Shown here: piece by piece, positions 55,535 to 64,000 of the stretch | How the letters are laid out: each line of letters starts with the position of its first letter | How positions within the stretch are numbered: the first letter of the stretch is position 1 | From: Thermostichus lividus PCC 6715 | GTDB lineage: Bacteria > Cyanobacteriota > Cyanobacteriia > Thermosynechococcales > Thermosynechococcaceae | Assembly: GCF_002754935.1 (NCBI RefSeq) | Contig: NZ_CP018092.1 | Coordinates: forward strand, 2,170,001-2,234,000 | Length of the DNA stretch: 64,000 nucleotides | Reading direction: 5' to 3' | Program-made: the position numbers and the translations under genes | The notes under the pieces: generated by a model | Database searches by the model: none | The model's input: the letters and a program-made list of their open reading frames with translations, nothing else | What the model was told of the DNA's origin: nothing

Positions 55535-55692
55535 CCTGCGGGACGCGGGGCAACGCCTATCGCCCAGATGTAAGACCTAGTCATAGAGGCCGCAAGAAAT
55601 TTACGATTGGGCAATCTGTTGGGTAGGAAGCCGCTATTGTAATTCTTGGTTCAATAGCGGTAGTTCACTGGGTTATAGCCTTGAAACCCTGA

Positions 55693-55766
55693 TCGGAGCG
55701 GCGGGATTTGAACCCACGACCCCCACTACCCCAAAGTGGTGCGCTACCAAGCTGCGCTACGCCCCG
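55693..55766 (-). tRNA. tRNA-Pro (anticodon GGG)
   Basis: Reverse strand: acceptor CGGGGCG/CGCTCCG with A discriminator, D arm GCGCAGCTTGGTAGCGC, anticodon stem CCACT/AGTGG with loop TTGGGGT (anticodon GGG, codons CCC/CCU), T arm GTGGGTTCAAATCCC. CCA not encoded. Confidence 0.95.
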
Positions 55767-55778
55767 TTAAGCTTTACT

Positions 55779-55784
55779 AGTATA
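55779..55784 (-). promoter_or_regulatory. -10 box TATACT of tRNA-Pro
   Basis: TATACT on the minus strand ends 13 bases before the tRNA 5' end, a fitting distance for a start about 6 bases upstream of the mature end. No clear -35. Confidence 0.45.
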
Positions 55785-55949
55785 GCACTAGATGTCGGCA
55801 AAAGGGCAAAAGAATTCGTGGTGCAAAATGCGTTTGTGGCTCTTGCCCAATACGTCACTGATTCGGGGTGGCAATTCCCCTACAATGGTAGGCAAAATTT
55901 TTAGGTCGCGGACAGGGTTATTCACGGTGATGAGGAGCCTCGGAATCCA

Positions 55950-57767
55950 ATGAAAGCAACGCAGTTTTGGCAAAAGTGGTTCCGGCGTGCTCCTAAAACT
56001 TCGGACTTGGCGATCGCCGCACCGGGTTCCCTACTCTTGCGCTGGCAATACCTGCAACAGCACCTTTTACAGTATGAGGGGTGGCCATGGCTCATTCCCT
56101 TTTTGATGGCTGGTGCAACAGTGATCACCGCAAGTTCGTGGATTCTGCTGTTACCACCACTGCCGGATTGTCGTCATCTGTCGCTGCTGACAAGTGATGG
56201 CGATCGCCTTTACTGTGCTGATCAAGCAGCCCGTAACGGCAACTTGCCTTCCTTGGCTCAAGCCATTGAAACCGTGAGTCAGTGGCCGACGGATCATCCC
56301 CTGTTTCCCCAAGCGAAGCGGCGGGTGGATGAGTGGTCGTTGGCACTGTTGGTCATTGCGCGGCAGCAACTCAGCCAAGGCAATATTGAGTTGGCCACCA
56401 TGCTCTTACAAAAAATTCCTAAGACAGCGATTGCTTACGACCAAGCCCAAGAGCTACTGACGGCAACAAATATAGGTGAGGGGGGCAACCTCTTGAGTGC
56501 GGCGGAAGCGGCTATCCGGCAGCAAGATTGGGGGTTGGCACTGCTACAAGTGAAGTTAATGAATCAGCTTGGTACCGATTATTGGCAGGAGCAGGCACAA
56601 AAACTCTCAACCCGCATTTCCCAAGAGCAGGATGCATGGGGAACCCTAGTGCAGGCTAGGGATCTGGCAGGGTGGCTAACGGCAAACGAGTTGGCAGAAG
56701 CAGTGATGCTCGCCCTGAGTATTCCCCGGAATGCCGTTGTCTATGGGGAGGCACAGGCAGACATTCGCCGCTGGATTCCTGAAGTGTTTGAGTATGCGCA
56801 GGAGCGGTTGAACAATGGGGATACGGTCGGTGCTCTTGCCCTCATTGAAAAAATTGCCCCAGCCCTTGATGTGTCCTATCACGATCGCCCCATTGTCATT
56901 CTTGGTCAGGCCAAGGCACTCGCAGCACAAGACACCGTTCTAGGCTACTGGGAGGCGATCGCCCGGGTGCAGCAAATTCCTGCCAATGATCCCTTTTATG
57001 GGGCAGCGCGGGAGTACCTAGCACAATGGCAGCAGCAGCTTCAGAGTGCTAGTCAATTACAACTGTCCACATGGTTCGCTAGCAGTCACTGGCGCTGGGG
57101 CTATGAACTCGCTATTCAACAGGCTCAGCAGATTCCCCTTGGGCAGCCTAAACGACCCCAAGCCCAAGGCTTAATTGCCCAATGGCGGCGGGACTTGCGT
57201 ACCATTGACGAGCAACCCATCCTCAACGCGGCAATCGCCCTTGCCGAACAAAAAGAGTATGCCGCTGCTATTCAAATTGTTGAGCGCTTGCCCGCGAATG
57301 CTGCCCTGTTGGCGATCGCGCAGCAGCATCGTCAGGATTGGCAAATCAAACTCGAAGAGTTAGTGGATCGGCCAATACTAGATCGCGCTATTACCATTGC
57401 CCGCGAAGGGAAATTAGAGGAGGCTATTACAACCGCCGCCCAAATCAAGTGGGATCGTTATCTTTACCGCGAGGCGCAGAACAAAATTTGGCAGTGGGAG
57501 TACGAACTTGCCGTGCGATCGCGGCGGCAGGAACAGCAGACCCCTGCCGAGTCATGGTGGGAGGCTCCCCCGCCAACTGTCCCTGAGACCGCCGTCTCAA
57601 GCCCTGAACCAACAGCCTCTCCAGATACGGCACCTGAGCCAGAATTACCATCGCCAACCCCAACAGCCACTGAGCCACCTCCTCCCAGCCCTAGCCCAGA
57701 GGCCAACGCGACCCCGCCCAGCGTACCGCCAGAGCCTGTTCCCAGTGAGGCTGTCCCTGAAAACTAG
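55950..57767 (+). CDS. Membrane-anchored helical-repeat protein of unknown function
   Basis: 605 residues. A basic N-terminal part, one span at about 50-70 (WPWLIPFLMAGATVITASSW), then about 430 residues of TPR-like helical repeats in which segments such as ALLVIARQQLSQGNIELATM, AIALAEQKEYAAAIQIVERL and AITIAREGKLEEAITTAAQI recur. The C-terminal 70 residues are Pro/Glu/Ser-rich (PSPTPTATEPPPPSP) and likely disordered. The repeat part should lie in the periplasm and bind proteins. It resembles conserved cyanobacterial proteins of unknown role. No operon partner. Confidence 0.7.
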   Translation: MKATQFWQKWFRRAPKTSDLAIAAPGSLLLRWQYLQQHLLQYEGWPWLIPFLMAGATVITASSWILLLPPLPDCRHLSLLTSDGDRLYCADQAARNGNLPSLAQAIETVSQWPTDHPLFPQAKRRVDEWSLALLVIARQQLSQGNIELATMLLQKIPKTAIAYDQAQELLTATNIGEGGNLLSAAEAAIRQQDWGLALLQVKLMNQLGTDYWQEQAQKLSTRISQEQDAWGTLVQARDLAGWLTANELAEAVMLALSIPRNAVVYGEAQADIRRWIPEVFEYAQERLNNGDTVGALALIEKIAPALDVSYHDRPIVILGQAKALAAQDTVLGYWEAIARVQQIPANDPFYGAAREYLAQWQQQLQSASQLQLSTWFASSHWRWGYELAIQQAQQIPLGQPKRPQAQGLIAQWRRDLRTIDEQPILNAAIALAEQKEYAAAIQIVERLPANAALLAIAQQHRQDWQIKLEELVDRPILDRAITIAREGKLEEAITTAAQIKWDRYLYREAQNKIWQWEYELAVRSRRQEQQTPAESWWEAPPPTVPETAVSSPEPTASPDTAPEPELPSPTPTATEPPPPSPSPEANATPPSVPPEPVPSEAVPEN

Positions 57768-57813
57768 GTGGGGGTATTGATTGTAAGGGCAGTGTTACTC
57801 GCGAGGGTATGTG

Positions 57814-58734
57814 CTAGAGATGCTTCAAGGTCGGATAGGCCAGTAGCAGTTCATCAGCGGTGAGGGTATCGCCAATCGCTTGGGGTTGCCACAGGATCTC
57901 GACCGCCAGTAGGCGATCGCTTCCAATTCCCCCTAGCCCTTGCAGCACGTGCCGCAAATCCAAATCGTTGTTGATCGTGGGTAGCGCTAGCTTGCCCGTA
58001 GCCGCAACAATGAGGGTGACCACAATATAGTCGCCAACCTCTTGGGTGGTGGTAGGGGCAATGTCTCGCTGTTGAATCGTTTGGCGATAGTTCGAGAGGG
58101 TTTCTGCCGTGAGCTTGCTGCGTTCGCTCAGCGCCCGTTGGTTAAAGATCGTTTCCGCCTGTAGCAAGCGTGTATCTTGGCAACTGGCATCGGCATAGAC
58201 CCAATACTCAGGATGGCGGAGGAGCGCAAGGGTTGCCTCCTGCAGAACGTTTGCTAACCCCGCTGGCGTTTGGGTGTCAGCACTTAAGGCAAGCTTGTTT
58301 AAGTCGTTTTGCAGTTCCCGGGCTTGAGCAAGCAAGCCAACATGAAGCGTATGCACCGACACCACAGGATTATCGATCTGCTCGTCTTCCCCCGCTGCCC
58401 GAAACTGTCGAAATGCTGAAACCAAGAAATTGGCAACGACACCAAGCAAAATAATAGTGAATAGGCCGCCAAAGCCACCACCAAAGCCAAAGAAGGGAAT
58501 TAAAAACGGAAAGCCAAACCCACCGCCATAGACCGGCTGGGAATAACGATAGTCACTGCGGGGGGCACTGCGATAGGAACGGGTGGGTGCCGGACGGCTA
58601 AACGAGCCACCGCCAATGCGACCGCCACTGCGCGCTGCCCACGCTGCGCCACTGTCAAGAACAAGGTGCGCCACCAGCACCACGATTAACACAGTTGCCA
58701 AGAAAGAGTTTAAAATGCGCCAACGCTTTTTCAT
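57814..58734 (-). CDS. DUF1517 family membrane protein
   Basis: 306 residues from ATG 58734 (MKKRWRILNSFLATVLIVVL); a longer frame to 58836 is not supported. Signal peptide or anchor, then GGRIGGGSFSRPAPTRSYRS, a Gly/Phe-rich stretch (YGGGFGFPFLIPFFGFGGGF), a span (LFTIILLGVVANFLVSAFRQ), and a soluble domain (VVSVHTLHVGLLAQARELQN ... LQEATLALLRHPEYWVYADA). Typical of DUF1517 proteins of cyanobacteria and plastids, function unknown. Converges with the helical-repeat gene. Confidence 0.85.
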   Translation of the reverse strand: MKKRWRILNSFLATVLIVVLVAHLVLDSGAAWAARSGGRIGGGSFSRPAPTRSYRSAPRSDYRYSQPVYGGGFGFPFLIPFFGFGGGFGGLFTIILLGVVANFLVSAFRQFRAAGEDEQIDNPVVSVHTLHVGLLAQARELQNDLNKLALSADTQTPAGLANVLQEATLALLRHPEYWVYADASCQDTRLLQAETIFNQRALSERSKLTAETLSNYRQTIQQRDIAPTTTQEVGDYIVVTLIVAATGKLALPTINNDLDLRHVLQGLGGIGSDRLLAVEILWQPQAIGDTLTADELLLAYPTLKHL

Positions 58735-58844
58735 GGTTATATGTACCAGAAGACAATCAGCCAATAGTAGTGTTTTCCTCAGTGTACCCTTCACGCATGG
58801 AGGAGGGGGAGGGCGGGTAACCGATACTGGAGCCACAACCTTTG

Positions 58845-59286
58845 TTATAGGAGTGATGTGGGCGGGCTAAAACCCCTCCGCTTTAGCGAGGGGATACAGC
58901 CAACTCAGGGGGCTTTAGCCCTCTCTATGTGTTAAACTAGAGACGTGGAAAGTAGGCGTATCAACTACGCGAAGAAACATCCTAGTACGGAGAAATCCCG
59001 GCAAGTAAGTCACTACCGCTTTGGCGGCAAGCCTAAACCACTGCAAGCAATGGCAGGATGTTGAGCGTATCGAATTGGCTAGTGTTGAAAAGCGCGAAAC
59101 CACGAACCGAAACATAAACGTAGTCCCAATAGCAGAAATGCTTGAGGTGAGTAGGGGGTCTTTGACTGCCCCCACCCGCATTAAGTTGTGGGTGACAGCT
59201 CAAGGGAAAAGCGAAGCAACGCGGCTTCAGCCCGTTGCGTAGCATCCTTTGGGAATCCCCTCTCTTTCAAGGAGGGGAGAAGTCAA
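58845..59286 (+). mobile_element. Element B, copy 2: 442-bp non-autonomous IS200/IS605-like element
   Basis: Same ends and length as copy 1 and, by eye, the same sequence. Flanks: CCTTTG before, GTTGGCC after the GTCAA tip. The right end lies only 12 bases from the stop of the EVE gene, so it may have landed in that gene's terminator region. Confidence 0.8.
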
Positions 59287-59297
59287 GTTGGCCTCCC

Positions 59298-59762
59298 TCA
59301 GGATCTCAAGTCTAGGATAAGTTGCCATTGCGCCTCGGTGACCGGTTGCACCGAAAGGCGACACCCTTTTTGTAGGAGGAGCATCGTTTCTAAGCCCTTG
59401 GTGCGCCGGAGTTCTGGCAAGGTAACGGGAGGATCAAGATCACGGCGGTATTGAATATCTACCATGAACCACCGCGGCATATCAGGGGTACTTTTGGGGT
59501 CAAAATACTTACTTTGGGGATCCCAAGCAAAATGGTCAGGGTAGGCGGCCTTGACAACGGCGGCAATCCCCATAATGGCCGGAGGATTGGCATTACTGTG
59601 ATAAAACAGCACGCGATCGCCCACCGCCATTTGATCCCGCAGAAAGTTACGCGCTTGGTAGTTCCGTACCCCTTCCCAGCAGGTGGTTTGGTTCGGAGCT
59701 GCTTTCAGGTCATCCCACGAAAAAACCGTTGGTTCCGATTTCAGTAGCCAAATACCAGCCAT
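59298..59762 (-). CDS. EVE-domain protein
   Basis: 154 residues from ATG 59762 (MAGIWLLKSEPTVFSWDDL); ATG 59777 would add five residues and overlap the preceding gene by 13 bases. EVE/ThyN1 signatures: WEGVRNYQARNFLRDQMAVG, RVLFYHSNANPPAIMGIA, WFMVDIQYRRDL and LLLQKGCRLSVQPVT. EVE domains are related to PUA/YTH folds and may read modified bases in DNA or RNA. It lies last in the run hemE - SDR - EVE. Confidence 0.9.
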   Translation of the reverse strand: MAGIWLLKSEPTVFSWDDLKAAPNQTTCWEGVRNYQARNFLRDQMAVGDRVLFYHSNANPPAIMGIAAVVKAAYPDHFAWDPQSKYFDPKSTPDMPRWFMVDIQYRRDLDPPVTLPELRRTKGLETMLLLQKGCRLSVQPVTEAQWQLILDLRS

Positions 59763-59764
59763 TG

Positions 59765-60697
59765 CTAGCGATGACACCGCAGCAAATCCGCCACCGTCCC
59801 ACAGTAGGGAGTCAGACCCAGTTGCTGAGGGTTCAGAATAGTATCGTAGGTAAAGTTACGGTAGTTCAGGCAAAAGTAATCCCACGGTGACATTTGAATC
59901 CGGAAAAGCTTAATAAACATATTAACAAGGGCAGGGGTAAGGGGAATCAGGCCATACCAACGCAAGTTACGCCCTTGGCAAAGCTGAGTCAATAGGTCGT
60001 TCACGGTAATTGCGGGGTTGCCTAGGGCAACACGGCGGGGCACAGGATACTCAGGATGCTCAATGAGGTAAAGCACAACTTGGCCAATATCCCGGGCATG
60101 GACAAAGTGAAAACTGGCCTCAACCCGAAAAAAGCGCGCAAGCCATAGCCACTTTAATACTTGCTGCATGCCTTTAGTAATAAAGGAGGGGCGTTTACCA
60201 TCTATACCGCCGCCAAAGACCATTGTCGGAAATAACTCCACAACGCGATCGCCCACGGGCAGCTTTTCTATCGCCTGCAAGCACTGGTACTTCGAGCGAA
60301 TGTAAGCAGTTCCTAGGGTAGCCGCTTCCGGTAGCGGGGTCATCTGCCGAGTCAGGATACTGGCTGTGGAGAAGTAAAAGACCCGCTGGCAGCGCTGGGG
60401 GTCTAATTGTTGCAGGAGTGCGCAGGTTTGCTCAAAATTAATGGCCATGGCATTCTTGCCTCCCCAAGCCGCAGCGGTGAGAATCACCACATCAAGGGTT
60501 GGCAACAGATCCTGCAGGGGGGATAAATCTCGGAGATCCCCTTGCACAAGGTGTACCCCTTGGCGCTGCTGAGGATCAACGGTCAGCTTGCTAGGAGTCC
60601 GCACAAACAGAAACAGGTCGTGCTCTGTCTGGGTGATCAGTGCCTCAGTAATGTACTGGCCAATACAGCCACTTGCCCCAGTAATCAGAATGCGCAT
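59765..60697 (-). CDS. NAD-dependent epimerase/dehydratase-like protein (extended SDR)
   Basis: 310 residues. Rossmann motif [31 protein letters not shown] (Asp contact), VVILTAAAWGGKNAM, VFYFSTASILT, and YIRSKYQCLQAIEKL containing the YxxxK of the active site. Likely acts on a nucleotide-sugar or a similar substrate; not assignable. The ATG overlaps the hemE stop (TAATG), indicating translational coupling. Confidence 0.85.
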   Translation of the reverse strand: MRILITGASGCIGQYITEALITQTEHDLFLFVRTPSKLTVDPQQRQGVHLVQGDLRDLSPLQDLLPTLDVVILTAAAWGGKNAMAINFEQTCALLQQLDPQRCQRVFYFSTASILTRQMTPLPEAATLGTAYIRSKYQCLQAIEKLPVGDRVVELFPTMVFGGGIDGKRPSFITKGMQQVLKWLWLARFFRVEASFHFVHARDIGQVVLYLIEHPEYPVPRRVALGNPAITVNDLLTQLCQGRNLRWYGLIPLTPALVNMFIKLFRIQMSPWDYFCLNYRNFTYDTILNPQQLGLTPYCGTVADLLRCHR

Positions 60698-61728
60698 TAG
60701 CCGAGGGACTTAACGAGATCAAACAGATAGGCTACATTTTCTTCCGGTGTTCCTTGTAGCACGCCATGCCCAAGGTTAAAGATATACGACCCCCTGCGGC
60801 CAGCCTCAATAATCGCTAGGGCACGCTCCTTCAGCACCGCTTGGGGGGCAAAGAGCAAAACCGGATCCAGATTCCCCTGAAGCCCCACACTGGCGGGAAA
60901 CTGCTGGCGAATGGTACCAATATCTACTGTCCAGTCAAGGCTGACAATATCTACCCCTGTCGCTGCCATCCGATCCACGACTGCGGCGCTGCCATTGATA
61001 TAAAGAATCATTGGCACGTCAGGATAGACTGCTTTCACCTGCTGTACGACCTGTTTTTGGTACGGTAGAGCAAAGGTATCGTAATCTTGGCGACTCAGTT
61101 GCCCCGCCCACGAATCAAAGAGCTGAACGACTTGGGCACCGCAATCGATTTGATAGCATAGATAGTCGGCAATGGCAGTGGCTAAATGGCTCAGGAACTT
61201 GTGCAGCAGGTCTGGCTCCCGGTATGCCATGGTCTTAATTTCGATGTAGTCTTTGGAGCTTTTGCCCTCAATGGCGTAAGCTGCAAGGGTCCAAGGGGCG
61301 CCCGCAAAGCCTAATACCGTGGCGCGATCGCCGACCTCTTGGCGCAGGGTGGATAAAATTGGGCGAATGAAGGGGCAGGCGGCTTCGGGTTCAAGGGGAT
61401 GTAACTGCTGCACCTGCTCAAGGGTGCGAATTGGCGGATCAATAATGGGGCCTTTACTCTCGATAATATCGAAGGGAATGCCAATGCCCGGCAGCGGTGT
61501 CAAAATATCGGAAAACAGGATAACTCCATCCGGCGCAAAGGCACGGAAGGGCTGAAGGGAAATTTCGATGGCAAGTTCAGGAATTTCCGATCGCTCACGA
61601 AAGGAAGGGTGGCGATCGCGCAAGTCACGATAGACCTTCATGTAGCGTCCTGCTTGGCGCATCAACCAAATGGGTGGACGCTCAACACGTTCACCGCGGG
61701 CAGCACGTAGGAGTAAAGGGGTAGTCAT
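60697..61728 (-). CDS. hemE: Uroporphyrinogen decarboxylase
   Basis: 343 residues, normal length. Family signatures: [19 protein letters not shown] (substrate-binding Arg), [13 protein letters not shown] (catalytic Asp), [58 protein letters not shown] and [15 protein letters not shown]. It converts uroporphyrinogen III to coproporphyrinogen III on the way to heme and chlorophyll. Head of a three-gene unit with the SDR and EVE genes. Confidence 0.97.
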   Translation of the reverse strand: MTTPLLLRAARGERVERPPIWLMRQAGRYMKVYRDLRDRHPSFRERSEIPELAIEISLQPFRAFAPDGVILFSDILTPLPGIGIPFDIIESKGPIIDPPIRTLEQVQQLHPLEPEAACPFIRPILSTLRQEVGDRATVLGFAGAPWTLAAYAIEGKSSKDYIEIKTMAYREPDLLHKFLSHLATAIADYLCYQIDCGAQVVQLFDSWAGQLSRQDYDTFALPYQKQVVQQVKAVYPDVPMILYINGSAAVVDRMAATGVDIVSLDWTVDIGTIRQQFPASVGLQGNLDPVLLFAPQAVLKERALAIIEAGRRGSYIFNLGHGVLQGTPEENVAYLFDLVKSLG

Positions 61729-61939
61729 GCTAAATTACAGTTTCAAGGGTTGGCATTTTAGGCACTTGCCCCCTCATCTCTGGAGTTTCTAAGCGTACTC
61801 CTAGGCAGGGGTAGCAGACCGTCAATCTTACAATTATACCCTATTGCTACAACGCCCCATGTTCAGCACAGCATCCGCTACATCACCTTAGACGCTACCG
61901 AGGGGGAGGCCACTGTTCAAGGTGCATCGCGTTGAATGC

Positions 61940-62381
61940 TTATAGGAGTGATGTGGGCGGGCTAAAACCCCTCCGCTTTAGCGAGGGGATACAGCCAACT
62001 CAGGGGGCTTTAGCCCTCTCTATGTGTTAAACTAGAGACGTGGAAAGTAGGCGTATCAACTACGCGAAGAAACATCCTAGTACGGAGAGATCCCGGCAAG
62101 TAAGTCACTACCGCTTTGGCGGCAAGCCTAAACCACTGCAAGCAATGGCAGGATGTTGAGCGTATCGAACTGGCTAGTGTTGAAAAGTGCGAAACCACGA
62201 ACCGAAACATAAACGTAGTCCCAATAGCAGAGATGCTTGAGGTGAGTAGGGGGTCTTTGACTGCCCCCACCCGCATTAAGTTGTGGGTGACAGCTCAAGG
62301 GAAAAGCGAAGCAACGCGGCTTCAGCCCGTTGCGTAGCATCCTTTGGGAATCCCCTCTCTTTCAAGGAGGGGAGAAGTCAA
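61940..62381 (+). mobile_element. Element B, copy 3: 442-bp non-autonomous IS200/IS605-like element
   Basis: Same length and ends as copies 1 and 2, with about four base changes (for example GAGAGATCCC for GAGAAATCCC, GAACTGG for GAATTGG, AAGTGC for AAGCGC, CAGAGATG for CAGAAATG). Flanks: TTGAATGC before, TGTTAGGGG after the GTCAA tip. It lies between hemE and the ferredoxin gene. Confidence 0.8.
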
Positions 62382-62599
62382 TGTTAGGGGTAATCAGCTG
62401 CAGAAAGTAATCCTTGTTCGTGCGTTCAGCTTTGCTGCCGCTTAGCCCTTCATACCCACAGAGACCATTGCTGGACTGTCCTAACCGGCCTATGCAGCGG
62501 CTCAGCTAAGGGATGGGGGCATATCCCAATTTCAGGGGGGCAGCAAATATGTTACAAGTCCTAAAGAGACCTGCCAACTCTCTCACTGAGGAGCACACT
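62382..62599. other. Leader region of the ferredoxin-nagA pair
   Basis: About 220 bases without a gene. A -10-like TATGTT near 62549 and a ribosome site GAGGAG at 62589-62594 precede the GTG start. Nothing else is recognised; the ATG-like frames upstream of GTG 62600 lack similarity to ferredoxins. Confidence 0.35.
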
Positions 62600-62824
62600 G
62601 TGGCGCATACGATTGTTACCAACACCTGCGAAGGGATTGCCGATTGCGTTGAAGCCTGCCCAGTTGCCTGTATTCACGAAGGGCCGGGCAAGAATGCCAA
62701 GGGAACCAATTGGTTCTGGATTGATTTTGCAACCTGTATCGACTGTGGCATTTGTCTGCAAGTTTGTCCGGTGGCCGGAGCAATTGTGCCGGAAGAACGC
62801 CCCGATCTGCAAGCCACCCCATGA
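62600..62824 (+). CDS. Two-cluster bacterial-type ferredoxin
   Basis: 74 residues from GTG 62600 (AHTIVTNTCEG follows), preceded by GAGGAG. Cysteine pattern CEGIADCVEACPVACI and CIDCGICLQVCPVAGAI gives binding for two iron-sulfur clusters ([4Fe-4S] and a second with unusual spacing, CxxxxxCxxxCP, often [3Fe-4S] or [4Fe-4S]). This short type (ending IVPEERPDLQ) is widespread in cyanobacteria as a low-potential electron carrier. Its stop overlaps the nagA start by four bases. Confidence 0.9.
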   Translation: MAHTIVTNTCEGIADCVEACPVACIHEGPGKNAKGTNWFWIDFATCIDCGICLQVCPVAGAIVPEERPDLQATP

Positions 62825-63951
62825 TGAATGCCTCTTCACAATGGCTGGATCGCGTGCGTATTCCTGGGTGCGATCGCCTACAGCAAGTTAAATTATCTGC
62901 AGGCCGCATTACAGATATCGGCATCGATTTAATTCCGCCGGGCACACCGGAGGTGATTGACTTTCAGGGCGATTACCTGTCCTTGGGAGGCGTTGATCTG
63001 CAAATTAATGGGGCGTTGGGCTACCCGTTTCCGTGGCTGACAACCCCTGAACCCCTCGAAAAAATTAGTGCCTATCTCTGGCAGCAAGGGATTGATGCCT
63101 ACGCACCCACTATTGTCACGGCTCCCTTAACAGATATTCATCGTGCCTTGGCAGCGATTAGCCAGTTTCAACCCCCTACAAACCAGCCGAGCGCCCATAT
63201 TCTGGGGGTGCATTTAGAAGGGCCATTTCTTAATCCGGCGAAGTGCGGTGCCCATCCGCCAGCCTATTTACAGCCCCTCACCCTTGAAGCGCTTCAGCAG
63301 GTGCTTGGTTCCTTCAGCAGTGCTGTTGCCATCGTGACCCTTGCCCCGGAACTAGATGCCAGCGGTAGCGTGCTCTCCTATTTGCACTCCCTAAGCATCA
63401 CTGTCAGTGTAGGACACTCCCTTGCCACTGCGGCGGAAGCAGAGGCAGCCTTTGCCACAGGAGCCACCATGGTGACCCATGCCTTTAATGCCATGCCGCC
63501 ATTGCATCACCGGGAGCCGGGACTATTGGCGGCAGCACTTGTCAATCCACGTGTGTGGTGTGGTGTGATTGCCGATGGCATTCATGTGCACCCCTTAATG
63601 CTAAAGGTGCTCTATGAGTGCGCGGGCGATCGCCTGTTTCTGGTGAGTGATGCCCTTGCACCCCTAGGGCTGGGGGATGGGGTTTATCCGTGGGATAACC
63701 GCCAGATTCAGGTTAAAGAGGGTACGGCTCGCCTTGAAGATGGGACGCTGTGCGGCACCACCGTTCCCCTGCTGGCCATGGTAGGACGCTTGGTGGACTG
63801 GGGCGTGTGTGGGTTTGAAAGTGCCCTGCGGTTAGCAACCGTTCAGCCCCGCCATGCCCTTGGCCTGCCTTCAGAATTGCTCCAGCAACCCATGACGAAC
63901 CTGTTGCGGTGGCGATCGCCCCACCATTATGAACGCCTCATAATCCCTTGA
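62821..63951 (+). CDS. nagA: N-acetylglucosamine-6-phosphate deacetylase
   Basis: 376 residues from ATG 62821 (MMNASSQWLDRV). Amidohydrolase family: GGVDLQINGALGYPF, HILGVHLEGPFLNPAKCGAH with the metal Glu, VSVGHSLATAAEAEAAF (His), VTHAFNAMPPLHHREPG (His), GVIADGIHVHPLM and LVSDALAPLG (catalytic Asp). It turns GlcNAc-6-P into GlcN-6-P, the step after MurQ in recycling. Translation is coupled to the ferredoxin gene, which is unusual in function but clear in sequence. Confidence 0.93.
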   Translation: MMNASSQWLDRVRIPGCDRLQQVKLSAGRITDIGIDLIPPGTPEVIDFQGDYLSLGGVDLQINGALGYPFPWLTTPEPLEKISAYLWQQGIDAYAPTIVTAPLTDIHRALAAISQFQPPTNQPSAHILGVHLEGPFLNPAKCGAHPPAYLQPLTLEALQQVLGSFSSAVAIVTLAPELDASGSVLSYLHSLSITVSVGHSLATAAEAEAAFATGATMVTHAFNAMPPLHHREPGLLAAALVNPRVWCGVIADGIHVHPLMLKVLYECAGDRLFLVSDALAPLGLGDGVYPWDNRQIQVKEGTARLEDGTLCGTTVPLLAMVGRLVDWGVCGFESALRLATVQPRHALGLPSELLQQPMTNLLRWRSPHHYERLIIP

Positions 63952-64000
63952 AACAAATTGGAGGAGCGGCTTAGAGCGTTGTTCCCACCCCTGTGGGGGG
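63952..64000. other. 3' flank of nagA to window end
   Basis: Ends with CCCACCCCTGTGGGGGG, the arms of a GC-rich stem that may be a terminator, cut by the window edge. Confidence 0.3.

Overview
The window comes from a cyanobacterium, most likely a thermophilic unicellular one of the Thermosynechococcus/Parathermosynechococcus type. Evidence: the genes ycf54, psbP (CyanoP), petP, a ferrochelatase with a chlorophyll-binding-like tail, a ThiD2-ThiE fusion, many cyanobacteria-only small families, and the very frequent HIP1 octamer GCGATCGC. The genus is inferred from overall protein resemblance, not from a search.

Layout. 1-7.1 kb: the 5' end of a PstS-like gene, a TnpB remnant, gatA, ycf54, a large ATPase-WD40 protein and a RodZ-like protein. 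7.1-7.7 kb: a dmeF-type cation efflux gene destroyed by a 252 bp IS200/IS605-like element. 7.8-11.6 kb (minus strand): a cell-wall/division cluster rsmH - FtsL-like - ftsI, followed by psbP and tRNA-Ala. 11.7-25 kb: housekeeping and conserved cyanobacterial genes (thiE, methyltransferase, frameshifted ygfZ, Nif11-like, yvcK, hisF, ruvA, ABC ATPase, PIN-TRAM protein). 25-33.5 kb: a PilZ-containing cellulose-synthase-like glycosyltransferase, ddl (its 3' end rewritten by a second 252 bp element), petP, atpB-atpC, an HlyD-like gene split by a stop codon, an FHA protein and bioY. 33.5-39.8 kb: hemH, an Hsp70-like protein, DUF3146, an alpha/beta hydrolase, an SDR and a CPBP protease. 40.1-44.3 kb: a chaperone-usher pilus operon. 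44.4-51 kb: an ISL3 remnant, a degenerate PstB paralogue, then a signalling block: zinc-ribbon/FHA protein (frameshifted in a poly-C tract), FHA-pseudokinase, and a convergent kinase-TIR-ATPase. 51-64 kb: murQ, a TPR response regulator, tRNA-Leu, tRNA-Pro, a broken IS110 element, hemE, an EVE protein, a ferredoxin and nagA, with three copies of a 442 bp element.

The most interesting material is of two kinds. First, two families of short elements (A, 252 bp; B, 442 bp) carry no transposase gene. They have paired end hairpins and a right end resembling the TnpB omega-RNA/right-end format (GAATC, hairpin, then TCAA). Their exact boundaries can be read because A split dmeF, A replaced the last codons of ddl, and B jumped into an older A copy. 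Second, the 46.1-50.9 kb block encodes a Ser/Thr kinase fused to a TIR domain and a STAND-like ATPase beside an FHA-bearing pseudokinase and a zinc-ribbon/FHA protein. It is a candidate sensing or immune module of unknown function.

Gene decay recurs: dmeF, ygfZ (lost G), the HlyD-like gene (in-frame TAA), the zinc-ribbon/FHA gene (poly-C shift), IS110, ISL3 and TnpB remnants, and a PstB whose catalytic glutamate is replaced. Some single-base frameshifts could be sequencing errors. Metabolic links within the window: MurQ and NagA act in muropeptide amino-sugar recycling. HemE, HemH and Ycf54 serve tetrapyrrole synthesis. AtpB/AtpC, PetP and CyanoP serve photosynthetic energy conversion.
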